From: JBFWWP01 sp050246115
GTDB taxonomy: Bacteria; Planctomycetota; UBA8108; UBA1146; JAJFFE01
Direction: 5' to 3'
Assembly (NCBI GenBank): GCA_050246115.1
Contig: JBFWWP010000025.1
Coordinates: forward strand, 1-64,000
Length of the DNA stretch: 64,000 bases
A program made the translations under genes and the position numbers. Positions 8,245 to 16,329 of this stretch are shown piece after piece. Numbering within the stretch: position 1 is the first letter of the stretch; each line of letters begins with the position of its first letter. Under the pieces are notes generated by a model. The model was given only the letters and a program-made list of their open reading frames with translations. It ran no database searches and was not told the origin of the DNA.

Positions 8245-9288
8245 ATGACCCCTTCGACCGCGGGCGACGCCACGGCCGACCCTACCTCGCACCTCGCGGA
8301 CCTCGAGTTGCCGGAACGTATCCTCGTGGTCGAGGACGACCCGGGAATTCGGAAACTCCTGCAATCGACGTTTCGCAGCGTTCCCGAGGTGATCGAGGCG
8401 GAGAACGGGCACCAGGCGCTATCGATCCTCCAGGATCGCAAGCCGGCGTTCATGGTCACGGACCTGAACATGCCAGGGATGGGCGGGCTCGAACTCCTGC
8501 GCCGCGCACGGAGCTGTCTCGCCGGCGCTTCGATTCCGATCCTGGTGCTCACCGCGGGCGGCGAGGAGCGAATCCTTCTCGAAGCCTTCCATAGCGGCGC
8601 CGACGACTTCATGAAGAAGCCGTTCTCGATGTCCGAGCTTCGCACGCGGGTGTCGGCCATTCACGTTCGCCAACGCCGGGCGCGGGACGTGAATCCGCTC
8701 ACCCAGTTGCCGGGCAACACCGCCATCAAGCGCGAGATCGAGCTCCGACTGCGCTCGGTCGATGACTTCGCGGTGGCCTACTTCGACCTCGATCACTTCA
8801 AAGAATTCAACGACACGCAAGGATTCGACCGAGGCGACGAAGCCATCTTCGTCATCGGTGAGCTCCTGAGCAGGTACTCGCGGAGTCTCCCACCCGGTGA
8901 GTCGTTCGTCGGCCACGTCGGAGGCGATGACTTCGTCATGATACTCCCTGACGCCCACATCCAAGACATGGCGGACTTCGTCCACAAGGGCTTTGAAACT
9001 GCGGTCGCCGGCATGTATACCGCCGAGGAGTTGGCGCGCGGCGCGATTCGCACCGTGAACCGCAAGGGAGAGGACGAAGACGTCCCGCTGCTCTCGGTTT
9101 CCATTGGGGTGGTGGTGACCTCACGCCAGGGCATGCGCGACCTCCGCAAGATCGCGCACGTCGCCGCGGAGGTGAAGAAGGTCGCCAAAGGCATCCCGGG
9201 CAACAGCCTCTTCGTGGACAGAAGGAAGTATGACCCAAGCCAAGCGAAGGGCGCTGATCACGGTCTCACAGAAGGAGGGGATCACTGA
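8245..9288 (+). CDS. Response regulator with GGDEF-family domain
   Basis: This is a 347-residue protein. The receiver domain (about 24-145) has the acidic pair EDD, the phospho-acceptor Asp in VTDLNMPGMGG and the conserved Lys in KKPFS. A GGDEF-family domain (about 150-325) follows with YFDLDHFKEFND. The signature is GGDDF near residue 225 instead of GGDEF: the catalytic Glu is Asp, so cyclic-di-GMP synthesis may be reduced or lost. No RxxD inhibitory site stands at the usual place. The last 59 bases overlap the start of purH in another frame. It is divergent from xseA, with about 270 bp between them that should hold both promoters. It probably relays a phosphorylation signal, partner kinase unknown. 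Confidence 0.88.
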   Translation: MTPSTAGDATADPTSHLADLELPERILVVEDDPGIRKLLQSTFRSVPEVIEAENGHQALSILQDRKPAFMVTDLNMPGMGGLELLRRARSCLAGASIPILVLTAGGEERILLEAFHSGADDFMKKPFSMSELRTRVSAIHVRQRRARDVNPLTQLPGNTAIKREIELRLRSVDDFAVAYFDLDHFKEFNDTQGFDRGDEAIFVIGELLSRYSRSLPPGESFVGHVGGDDFVMILPDAHIQDMADFVHKGFETAVAGMYTAEELARGAIRTVNRKGEDEDVPLLSVSIGVVVTSRQGMRDLRKIAHVAAEVKKVAKGIPGNSLFVDRRKYDPSQAKGADHGLTEGGDH

Positions 9289-10801
9289 CTTCGCTGCCGG
9301 CCTGACCCGGCTCGGCTTCGAAATCGTCTCGACCGGCGGCACCGCCCGGGCGCTGCGGCAAGCTGGGCTCTCCGTCACGGATGTGAGCGAGTGCACCGGG
9401 TTTCCCGAGATTCTGGGCGGGCGCGTCAAAACCCTGCACCCGCACATCCATGCGGCGATTCTCGCGCGCCTCGACGTGGGGTCCGATCGCGCGACCCTCG
9501 ACCACCACCAGCTCACGCCCTTCGAACTGGTCGTCGTCAACTTGTATCCCTTCGCCCAACGCGTTGCCTCTGACGTCGACTTCGCCGAAGCGATCGAAGA
9601 AATCGACATCGGCGGCCCCACCCTGATACGGGCGGCCGCGAAGAACCACCTTCACGTGGCGGTCGTGGTGGATCCCGAGCAGTACCCGGCGGTGCTGGAA
9701 GAACTCGAGCGCGGACGTGCAGCCCCGTTGTCGCCGGCGACCCGCAAGCGGCTCGCGGTCGAGGCCTTTCGACGCACGGCCGCGTACGACGCCGCGATCT
9801 CCAACTGGTTCGGCGAGCAACTGGACGGGCCTGGGCTGCCCGCCGTGCGGACCGAACAATGGCAGCGAATCGGCGAACTGCGGTACGGTGAGAACCCGCA
9901 CCAACGCGCCGCGTGGTACGTCCGCGACGATTCGGGCGCCTTCTCCCTCGCGAAGTCGCAGCGACACGAAGGCAAGGCGATCTCCTACAACAACCTGCTC
10001 GACGTGGCGGCCGCAGCGGAATGCGCACAAGCCCTCGTGCACCCGGGTGCAGCCATCATCAAGCACTGCATCCCTTGTGGCGCGGCCGAGCACGAGAACC
10101 TCGTCGTGGCCTTCGAGCGAGCCCTGGCCGGAGATCCGCTCTCAGCCTTCGGCGGCATTCTGGCCGTCAACCGACCCTGTTCGCGCGAACTCGCGGCCCG
10201 GGTCGCTACTTCGGAGTTGTTCTTCGAAGTCATCCACGCGCCGACCTTCGAAGCAGGCGCGATGGAGAGCATCCGCGACGGTGTGAAGTGGGGACGAAGT
10301 TGTCGGTTCCTGGTCGGCGGATCGAGCCACGCCGGGATCGCGCGCCCGCTGGAGCTTCGATCGCTCCCGGGAGCCCTGCTGCTGCAAGAACGCGATGTCC
10401 CGGTGGCCTCCCGCGCTGACTTTCGGGTCGTGACGCGCAGCGAGCCCACGCCGGACGAATGGACCGACCTGCTGTTCGCGTGGCGGGTCATTCCGTTCGT
10501 GCGCTCGAACGCCATTGTCCTCGCGCGCGCGGCCGCGCTGGTCGGAGTCGGCTCGGGGCAGCCCAGTCGCGTCGACGCAGTGCATCTCGCGTGTCGTAAA
10601 GCAGGCGCTCACGCGCAGGGGTCAGTGCTGGCATCCGACGCTTTCTTTCCGTTCGCGGACGGGGTCGAGGCTGCGGCCGCGGCGGGAGTGCGCGCCATCA
10701 TCCAACCGGGTGGATCCGTGCGCGACGAGGCGGTCGTGGAAGCGGCCGACCGGGCGGGGCTCACCATGGTCATGACTGGCGAGCGCCACTTTCGGCATTG
10801 A
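9230..10801 (+). CDS. purH: Bifunctional AICAR formyltransferase/IMP cyclohydrolase
   Basis: This is a 523-residue enzyme catalysing the last two steps of purine synthesis, formylation of AICAR and ring closure to IMP. The N-terminal cyclohydrolase domain (1-195) shows STGGTARAL and GRVKTLHP. The transformylase domain shows the catalytic Lys-His in IIKHCIPCG, then AFGGILAVNR, RSNAIVLA, ASDAFFPF, IIQPGGS and the C-terminal RHFRH typical of the family. One oddity: the Asn normally following Lys-His-x (KHxNPCG) is Ile. The ATG at 9230 has AGAAGGA just upstream and lies inside the end of the response-regulator gene, suggesting readthrough from it. A compact hairpin follows at 10869. Confidence 0.96.
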   Translation: MTQAKRRALITVSQKEGITDFAAGLTRLGFEIVSTGGTARALRQAGLSVTDVSECTGFPEILGGRVKTLHPHIHAAILARLDVGSDRATLDHHQLTPFELVVVNLYPFAQRVASDVDFAEAIEEIDIGGPTLIRAAAKNHLHVAVVVDPEQYPAVLEELERGRAAPLSPATRKRLAVEAFRRTAAYDAAISNWFGEQLDGPGLPAVRTEQWQRIGELRYGENPHQRAAWYVRDDSGAFSLAKSQRHEGKAISYNNLLDVAAAAECAQALVHPGAAIIKHCIPCGAAEHENLVVAFERALAGDPLSAFGGILAVNRPCSRELAARVATSELFFEVIHAPTFEAGAMESIRDGVKWGRSCRFLVGGSSHAGIARPLELRSLPGALLLQERDVPVASRADFRVVTRSEPTPDEWTDLLFAWRVIPFVRSNAIVLARAAALVGVGSGQPSRVDAVHLACRKAGAHAQGSVLASDAFFPFADGVEAAAAAGVRAIIQPGGSVRDEAVVEAADRAGLTMVMTGERHFRH

Positions 10802-10868
10802 GTCGGGTGGTCTGTCGCCAATCTCGTGGCTGCGGCAGAGCCGCGGCCGTTTCACCTGCCGACGACAG

Positions 10869-10888
10869 CCTCGAGAGCCTTCTCGAGG
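10869..10888 (+). terminator. Hairpin after purH
   Basis: A perfect 8-bp stem (CCTCGAGA/TCTCGAGG) with a 4-base loop lies 68 bp past the purH stop. No T-run follows, so it may be a weak or factor-assisted terminator or an mRNA-stabilising 3' structure. Confidence 0.45.
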
Positions 10889-10924
10889 CGCCTCCCCGCG
10901 AAGCAGGGTCCTCGACGCCCCCAC

Positions 10925-10966
10925 AAAAAAGCGCGGCTCTGCCTGTCACCGCCTGGCAGGCCGCGC
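10925..10966 (-). terminator. Strong hairpin with minus-strand T-run
   Basis: The arms GCGCGGC/GCCGCGC (10931-10937 and 10960-10966) extend inward through CTGCC/GGCAG with a single bulge and an 11-base loop. Six A residues at 10925-10930 become a T-run when read on the minus strand, giving a classical intrinsic terminator in that direction. No minus-strand gene was found immediately upstream, so it may stop antisense transcription, end an unannotated small RNA, or act as a leader structure for the plus gene at 10988. Confidence 0.5.
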
Positions 10967-10987
10967 GATACTGCGGGTCGAGGAGAA

Positions 10988-11437
10988 ATGACCATGAGGT
11001 TCGATCGATCGACCCTGCAAGCAATGATCCGGGCAGTGCGTGCGACCTGCGTGATCGTGACCTTGGTCTTCGCCACCAGCTTGTTCGTGCCCGGCCTCGG
11101 TTGGCGCAGCTACTTCGAAGATCGCTTGGGCCGGGAGAACTGGCTCAACCTCGTAATAGGCTGGACGTTACTCGCTTGGTTGGCGCACCACCTGCGCGCA
11201 AACGCGCTGCAGAGCCAGGTCAGCTACCTCGCCCGCTTGCTGCAGCGAATCAGCCCCGATCTGAAGAAGCGGGAGGCAGTCAAGATCCTCGTTCGAGCGC
11301 TGAGTTCGGATGATGAATCGGTTGTGGACACCGCGCACCGAGAACTGAAACGGATCACTCGCGCCGAACTCGGCCGCAGTCCGGAAGAGTGGCAGCGGTG
11401 GCTAGAGCAAGAAGAGCGGGAAACCCGCAGATCCTGA
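10988..11437 (+). CDS. Two-helix membrane protein with HEAT-like tail
   Basis: This is a 149-residue protein with two hydrophobic helices (about residues 16-36 and 54-72), then a helical cytoplasmic tail in which a segment DDESVVDTAHRELKRIT resembles one HEAT-type repeat. The ATG at 10988 follows GAGGAGAA at good spacing. It stands alone between purH and lepB on the same strand. The family is not recognised; no catalytic motif is visible. A scaffold or adaptor at the inner membrane is possible. Confidence 0.65.
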   Translation: MTMRFDRSTLQAMIRAVRATCVIVTLVFATSLFVPGLGWRSYFEDRLGRENWLNLVIGWTLLAWLAHHLRANALQSQVSYLARLLQRISPDLKKREAVKILVRALSSDDESVVDTAHRELKRITRAELGRSPEEWQRWLEQEERETRRS

Positions 11438-11726
11438 GGAGTTGGCCCAACGGGGCGATTGCCGGTCGGCGGGTCCGACGGGGTGGCGTTGCCGCCAGCG
11501 CTCCTCGCAGGTACGAACATTGCCGGATCTCGGGGGTCAGGAGCTGGCCCGCCCCAGATTCGTCGGGTCGGCCACGGATGAGCCCTTCGGCAGCCGTCGA
11601 TTTGGGACCCGACGCGACTCCCCCGCGAACGCCCATGGTATCATCGCAGCCTCTCGATCGACTCGGCCGGCCACTTGCCGAACCGACGAGCGTTCATCGA
11701 CCGACCCGTGCTGGAAGGCAACTCGA

Positions 11727-12395
11727 TTGGACTCACCGGAGCACGCACCGCTTCCCGACGAACGATCCTCGCCCCTTCTGGCCCACCCGCCTGGCCCGCG
11801 CCCGGACTTGGCACCACCCGCACCCGAGTGTCCGCCCTCCGCCGGCACGGCCATCACCGCTGCACCGACTCCGAGAAAGGGGCTACGCCACAGCCTGCTC
11901 TTCGAAGTGGTCATGGTGTGCACGCTGGCGCTCGGGTTGGCGTTCGTCCTACGGACTTTCATCGCCCAGGCCTACGAGATCCGAGGCGACTCCATGCAGC
12001 CGACCTTCGTCGACGGCGAGCGAGTCATGATCTCCAAGTTGAGCCCCACGGTCGACGCGATCGACCACGGTGAAATCGTGATCTTCGCTGATCCCCAGAA
12101 TGCAACCCGGGACCTCATCAAGCGCGTGATCGGCTTGCCCGGGGACACGGTGACCGTCGACGAAGACGAGGTCCGCGTGAACGGCGTCCTCATCCACGAG
12201 GATTACGTCTTGCGTGCGGGAGCGCGGAGCATCCACCGCGAGCGGACTCTTGGCGCGGGCGAGCTCTACGTGCTCGGCGACAACCGCGGGAACAGCAAGG
12301 ACAGCCGCGACTTCGGCCCGATCAGCCAGTCATCCGTCAAGGGCAAGGTGGTTCTCCGGCTGTGGCCGCTCAATCACATTCGCACCTTCCCCTAG
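11727..12395 (+). CDS. lepB: Signal peptidase I
   Basis: This is a 222-residue membrane serine protease that removes signal peptides from exported proteins. After a Pro-rich cytoplasmic stretch (1-48) comes one membrane helix (about 57-78). The catalytic Ser89 follows in RGDSMQPT, and the general-base Lys132 lies in LIKRVIGLPGD. Near the C-terminus is the family box GDNRGNSKDSRDFG. The TTG at 11727 is chosen because GGAAGG stands eight bases before it. The longer open frame upstream has no family similarity. The stop codon directly abuts a deleted copy of the palindromic repeat at 12396, and a strong hairpin lies at 12601. Confidence 0.93.
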   Translation: MDSPEHAPLPDERSSPLLAHPPGPRPDLAPPAPECPPSAGTAITAAPTPRKGLRHSLLFEVVMVCTLALGLAFVLRTFIAQAYEIRGDSMQPTFVDGERVMISKLSPTVDAIDHGEIVIFADPQNATRDLIKRVIGLPGDTVTVDEDEVRVNGVLIHEDYVLRAGARSIHRERTLGAGELYVLGDNRGNSKDSRDFGPISQSSVKGKVVLRLWPLNHIRTFP

Positions 12396-12467
12396 CCGCC
12401 CAAGAATGACTTCGACATCTTGCCGTCGATTTGGGTCAGATTCGGCCGATCCGGAAAGCTCGGAACC
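12396..12467. repeat. Partial copy of 180-bp palindromic element
   Basis: This 72-bp stretch matches the reverse complement of the right half of the full element at 61708-61887, with few differences; shared segments include CTTGCCGTCGATTTGGGT and GCTCGGAACCGG. It begins immediately after the lepB stop TAG and breaks off where the full copies have their centre. A weak, diverged match may continue to about 12500, suggesting internal deletion. Confidence 0.85.
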
Positions 12468-12600
12468 GGTCGCCCGAGAAGATGGAGTAACCCAACGAAC
12501 CCACTCGCACCCTGGGTGGCCTCGTTGTGTCCGTGACTCACGAAGCCGGGCGAGCACCGTTCCGGGCGTGCTCGTCGTCGTGGAGTTCGATCCAATGAAA

Positions 12601-12626
12601 CTGGCCGGAAGCAGGCTTCCGGCCAG
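12601..12626. terminator. Hairpin between convergent genes
   Basis: A perfect 10-bp stem (CTGGCCGGAA/TTCCGGCCAG) with a 6-base loop lies between lepB on the plus strand and the dockerin gene on the minus strand. No T-run is seen on either side. The place suggests a bidirectional terminator. Confidence 0.55.
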
Positions 12627-12699
12627 GTGGAAATGGCGGGGCGGTCACAGGGTGGCGCGCCCCGGTCGTCGGTCTCTTGGCGTAGCGTAGGCGCAGGGT

Positions 12700-13377
12700 T
12701 CAGACGCGAGTCGAAGTCCGTTCCTCGCCCTTGCCGCTCAGCATTGGGTTCAGAGTGAGATTCAGCATGCCAATGGCGTCACTGATGTTGACGCTCCCAT
12801 CGCCATTGAAGTCCGCGTTGGCAAGACTGTGGGAGGCGGACGGGTCGCCAAACAGCGCGTGCAGGAGCATCTTGCCATCCCCGGCGGTGACTTGTCCGTC
12901 CCCATCCATGTCGCCCGCAGGGGGCACCGCTGGGGCAGCATTCGCGAGTTCGAAGATGTGGGTCGCATCGCTGACGTTGACGCTTCCATCCCCGTTGACG
13001 TCGGCGCGGCTCATGTCGACCGGCGCGGCACCGCCGTGAAACAGGTAGGCGAGCAATGCCTTTGCATCTCCTGCCGTCATCTGTCCGTCACCATCGATGT
13101 CCCCGAGCACGCCCGCGGGCGGCGTAGCGACAGGAGTGGTCGGTGGCAGCGAGGCCGCCAGGGCCGAAGACGCTCGTGTGGTGTTGGCGTTCGCGACCAG
13201 CGGACCGGAAGTCGCCTTGGCAGGACTCGCGAAATCGGAACCTGATCGTGCCAACGCTCCCGGCTGGTGGCCCGCGCGAGACGAACTCCCCTTCGCGCCG
13301 GCCGTCGTCCCTCTCGCAGCCAGCAACTGGGAGGACAGCGAGAGCTGCGGACCCTGTGCGCCGTGGATACTGGGCAT
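12700..13377 (-). CDS. Dockerin type I repeat protein
   Basis: This is a 225-residue protein. Residues 1-90 are Ser/Ala/Gly-rich without a recognisable fold. Residues 92-215 contain two dockerin modules, each made of two calcium-binding loops: GDIDGDGQMTAGD, ADVNGDGSVNVSD, GDMDGDGQVTAGD and ADFNGDGSVNISD. In planctomycetes such modules are common on surface or secreted proteins. Here no N-terminal hydrophobic signal peptide is visible, so export is unclear. The ATG at 13377 has AAAGGAG upstream; a longer frame exists but lacks support. It is convergent with lepB and divergent from the HD-GYP gene. No cohesin partner is in the window. Confidence 0.82.
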   Translation of the reverse strand: MPSIHGAQGPQLSLSSQLLAARGTTAGAKGSSSRAGHQPGALARSGSDFASPAKATSGPLVANANTTRASSALAASLPPTTPVATPPAGVLGDIDGDGQMTAGDAKALLAYLFHGGAAPVDMSRADVNGDGSVNVSDATHIFELANAAPAVPPAGDMDGDGQVTAGDGKMLLHALFGDPSASHSLANADFNGDGSVNISDAIGMLNLTLNPMLSGKGEERTSTRV

Positions 13378-13516
13378 CCCGGTCGCTCCTTTCTGATTCT
13401 CGGCCCTCTCGACCGACCGTAAGCAAGCCCAATGCCAAGAGCGTCGTGCGGCGTGGGCGGCCGCACGCGCCGACCGACGAGGCCGCTTTCGCCGGACTCG
13501 GCGAAACCCGCCGGCG

Positions 13517-14575
13517 ATGCTAGTCTTCCTGGGGGTGACACCGCGGCCACCGCCCAGTCTCCGCGCGGAAAGCGGTACCTCTTTGAGCCAGACGACTCCG
13601 ACCACCGGCTCCCATCAGCGCCCAGGAGCCCCCCAGCGATCCGGCTATGAAGAGGTCCGCATCGACACGCTGCGGCTCGACTCCGTGCTCCCGTTTCGTC
13701 TGTTCACCCGCATCGAGGGTGAGTTCATCGTCTACCGACGCGAGAACTCGCCGTTCACCCAGACTCAGCGGCAGGCGCTCCTCGAGAACGGCATCGACGT
13801 TCTCTACATCGCGAGCAATCAGATCGATGCGTACTGGACCTACCTCGGCGAGGCGGTGCAGGCGATCGTCGACACCAAGAGTGGTGCCCCGGAAGAGCGA
13901 GCGTCCAAGTTCTACTTCTCCGTCCAGAAGCTCTCGGAAAAGATCTACGCCACTCCGTTCTCCGAAGAGAGCGTCGAGGCCACCCACAACTTGGTCGCTC
14001 AGAATCTCAAGTTCGTGGGCGACGGCAAGCAGGGTCTCCACCTCTTGATGCGCAACATGGAGCAGCGCTCACAGCTGTACACGCACAGCGTACACGTCTG
14101 CCAGTACGGATTGGCGCTGTGCCGCGAACTTGGGATCTCCGCTCAGTCGGACCTCGAAGCCATGGGGATGGGCTTCTTCCTCCAGGACGTCGGCATGCTC
14201 GAGATTCCCCAGCACTTGGTGTACAAGTCGGGTCCACTGTCGTTCGAGGAGTGGGCGCAAGTCAAGCGCCACCCCGCGCTCGGAATCGAGTCGCTCGAGC
14301 GGGTGATGGACCTGCCACACCTCACTCGCTCGATCGTCGCCTCGCACCACGAGCGCTTGGACGGCACCGGCTATCCCCAGGGGTTGAGTGGCAAGGAAGT
14401 CTCTCCCGAGATCCGCATCGCGGGGATCGTCGACACCTTCTGCTCGCTCACGAGTTCCCGGCCGTTCCGCGACGCGTGCGCCACCTACGACGCGCTGAGC
14501 ACCATGGCCGCCGACCTCGACCAACTCTACGACCGCACCATCTTCACGGCGTTCGTCAAACTCCTCGGCGCGTGA
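13517..14575 (+). CDS. HD-GYP domain protein with altered HD motif
   Basis: This is a protein of up to 352 residues. The N-terminal part (about 45-150) resembles the regulatory region seen before HD-GYP domains. Residues 190-345 form the HD-GYP fold with THSVHV, KRHPALG, SHHERLDGTGYP and IVDTF. HD-GYP enzymes hydrolyse cyclic-di-GMP using metal bound by the HD pair. Here that pair reads QD (Gln223, codon CAG), so one metal ligand is missing and activity is doubtful. It may act as a binding or signalling protein. The start is uncertain: ATG 13517, GTG 13535 and TTG 13583 are all in frame, with no decisive ribosome site. It is convergent with the nitroreductase gene 30 bp away. Confidence 0.85.
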   Translation: MLVFLGVTPRPPPSLRAESGTSLSQTTPTTGSHQRPGAPQRSGYEEVRIDTLRLDSVLPFRLFTRIEGEFIVYRRENSPFTQTQRQALLENGIDVLYIASNQIDAYWTYLGEAVQAIVDTKSGAPEERASKFYFSVQKLSEKIYATPFSEESVEATHNLVAQNLKFVGDGKQGLHLLMRNMEQRSQLYTHSVHVCQYGLALCRELGISAQSDLEAMGMGFFLQDVGMLEIPQHLVYKSGPLSFEEWAQVKRHPALGIESLERVMDLPHLTRSIVASHHERLDGTGYPQGLSGKEVSPEIRIAGIVDTFCSLTSSRPFRDACATYDALSTMAADLDQLYDRTIFTAFVKLLGA

Positions 14576-14605
14576 ACGTTCGCGGCGACGGCCTCGAACG
14601 GCTCC

Positions 14606-16087
14606 TCAGTCGGCGGCCTCGGCTTCACCCAAAAGGGTCAAGTACAGGATCGCACGATCGGTTGGCACCCCGAGCAGACTCGCGACCTCGTCGTCGAAGA
14701 AGCCGCCGATGCCGCTGACTCCGACGCCCAAGCTCAGCGCGGCGAGGTTCAGCCACTCACCGATCAAGCCCGCCTCGAGGTGCAGTTCGCGATAAGCCCG
14801 GTTCCCCAGCAGCACCACCGAGTTCGGCAGATCGGCCACGTGAACGATCACGGCCGCGGCGTCCCGAGCGAGGTCCTGCTGGAGGCAAATGCGATGCACG
14901 ATGCTCGCGAACTTGCCTGCGCGCGCCAACGCCAGCCGGTGGGTGCGCGGAGAGTAGCGATACACCCCCGGCTCCAACCCCGTCACCCGCAGCGCGACGA
15001 CGTGCGTCTCGATCAGGTCGGCCACTGCGAGCCACCCGCGTTCCTGAGGCGCGTAGCCATAATGAAGGATCTCCTCGACTTGCCGGCGCGGTAGTGGGCC
15101 GCCGGCGAGAACTCGCGTCGAGCGCCGTCGGGCAATGACCGCACCGACCCCCTGTTCGAGCTCGACCCGCCGGCCTGCGCACGGTTCGGCGGTGACACTC
15201 GGGCTCTCCAGCAGTCGCGGTATGGTGATCGGCTTCGGCCGTTCGATCGTCGATCCGTGGTGCAGCGCCTGGAGCAGCGACTCCCCTGGACGCCGGGCAG
15301 TGCCCTCATCTTTGGATCGATGCAGCGCGAGCCGTGTAAAGGACTCGTCCGCGACGTCGCCTTCGAGCAACGGCACGACCGCCATCGCACACTCCTGGAG
15401 TGGATCCAGGAACAGCAGCTGGTTCACGACGTCATCGGCGAAGCAACTCAACGGCACCGGTGTCAGTTGCTCCTCTGAGGCATAGGCACACAGGTTGCCC
15501 AATACGTGGCCGGTGTCGAGGAGGATTCGGCGATAGGCTCGATCGTGGTAGCGAAACGAAGAGCGTTGCAGAACCGCCGTCAAGATCAGCATGGCTCGCG
15601 CCCGCTGCGCCGCAGGATGCCCGAAGCATGCCGCGCTCAGCTCGTCGAGTAACTCGCCGTCGAATACTGGGGTCAAACGGTTGTGCGCAACCGAGAAGTT
15701 GTGGAGACCGTCCTCGAGGCCCTCGACGCCCTCGGTCACCAGGTAGATCTCCGTCGGATAGAGGCCACCGGCCGACGGCGCCGCTCGAAAGAGCGTCAGT
15801 CCGTCCGGGTGCTTGACGAACCCCGTTACCCCGTTGGTGAAGTACAGCAGCCGCGCCAGGCGCGGCAGTAGACTCCCTGGTGGCGTGAGCTCGAGTCGCG
15901 GCGCCGCCTGCTCTGCGAACGGGAAGCCGGGGAACGGAAGATGCGGCTGGAGGTCGATCGAACGGTCGCTCTGAAAGTCCTTGTACAGAGCAGGCTGCTG
16001 ACCCATCGGGGGTAAGCGCCGCACGGACTCCTCCGTATACTTGGTCTCGAGGTGGTAGCGCTCTGCAAGGGAAATGTCGCCCGGCAC
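14606..16087 (-). CDS. SagB-type dehydrogenase with two nitroreductase domains
   Basis: This is a 493-residue protein. It starts with the SagB-family signature YHLETKYT near residue 11 and then carries two FMN-binding nitroreductase-like modules (about 80-250 and 300-490). Motifs include SAGGLYPTEIYLV in the first and RRRSTRVLAGG, GLEPGVYRY and an ALSLGVGVSGIGGFFD stretch in the second. SagB enzymes oxidise azolines to azoles in thiazole/oxazole-modified peptides, but tandem versions also occur outside peptide clusters. No YcaO cyclodehydratase or precursor peptide is visible here, so the substrate is unknown. It is followed convergently by the HD-GYP gene. Confidence 0.85.
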   Translation of the reverse strand: MPGDISLAERYHLETKYTEESVRRLPPMGQQPALYKDFQSDRSIDLQPHLPFPGFPFAEQAAPRLELTPPGSLLPRLARLLYFTNGVTGFVKHPDGLTLFRAAPSAGGLYPTEIYLVTEGVEGLEDGLHNFSVAHNRLTPVFDGELLDELSAACFGHPAAQRARAMLILTAVLQRSSFRYHDRAYRRILLDTGHVLGNLCAYASEEQLTPVPLSCFADDVVNQLLFLDPLQECAMAVVPLLEGDVADESFTRLALHRSKDEGTARRPGESLLQALHHGSTIERPKPITIPRLLESPSVTAEPCAGRRVELEQGVGAVIARRRSTRVLAGGPLPRRQVEEILHYGYAPQERGWLAVADLIETHVVALRVTGLEPGVYRYSPRTHRLALARAGKFASIVHRICLQQDLARDAAAVIVHVADLPNSVVLLGNRAYRELHLEAGLIGEWLNLAALSLGVGVSGIGGFFDDEVASLLGVPTDRAILYLTLLGEAEAAD

Positions 16088-16329
16088 GTCGAACCGACTC
16101 CTTCACACGATTCTGTCAACCGCCTCCGTCACGCGCCAACTCCGGGTTTCCTCACCGCAAGCGACTTCGAGACGCCCCACGACCGCCGCCGATAGCTGGC
16201 GCCGATCGTCGGTACGGACTCTGACCCAAACTCGTCGGGATGAGAAGTGAATTCTGTCGGCAACGCAATCGGCGCACTTCGGAGTTCGCTGAGGCCACAC
16301 GCCCCTTCCTGCGATCCCGAAAGCCAGAC

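Noticed and set aside
6828..8594. Long plus-strand frame opposite xseA
   Set aside because: It is antisense to the XseA catalytic region, has no ribosome site and is low-complexity.
16088..16329. Small minus-strand frame between the nitroreductase and phosphatase genes
   Set aside because: No ribosome site, Arg-rich and without similarity; probably untranslated leader DNA.
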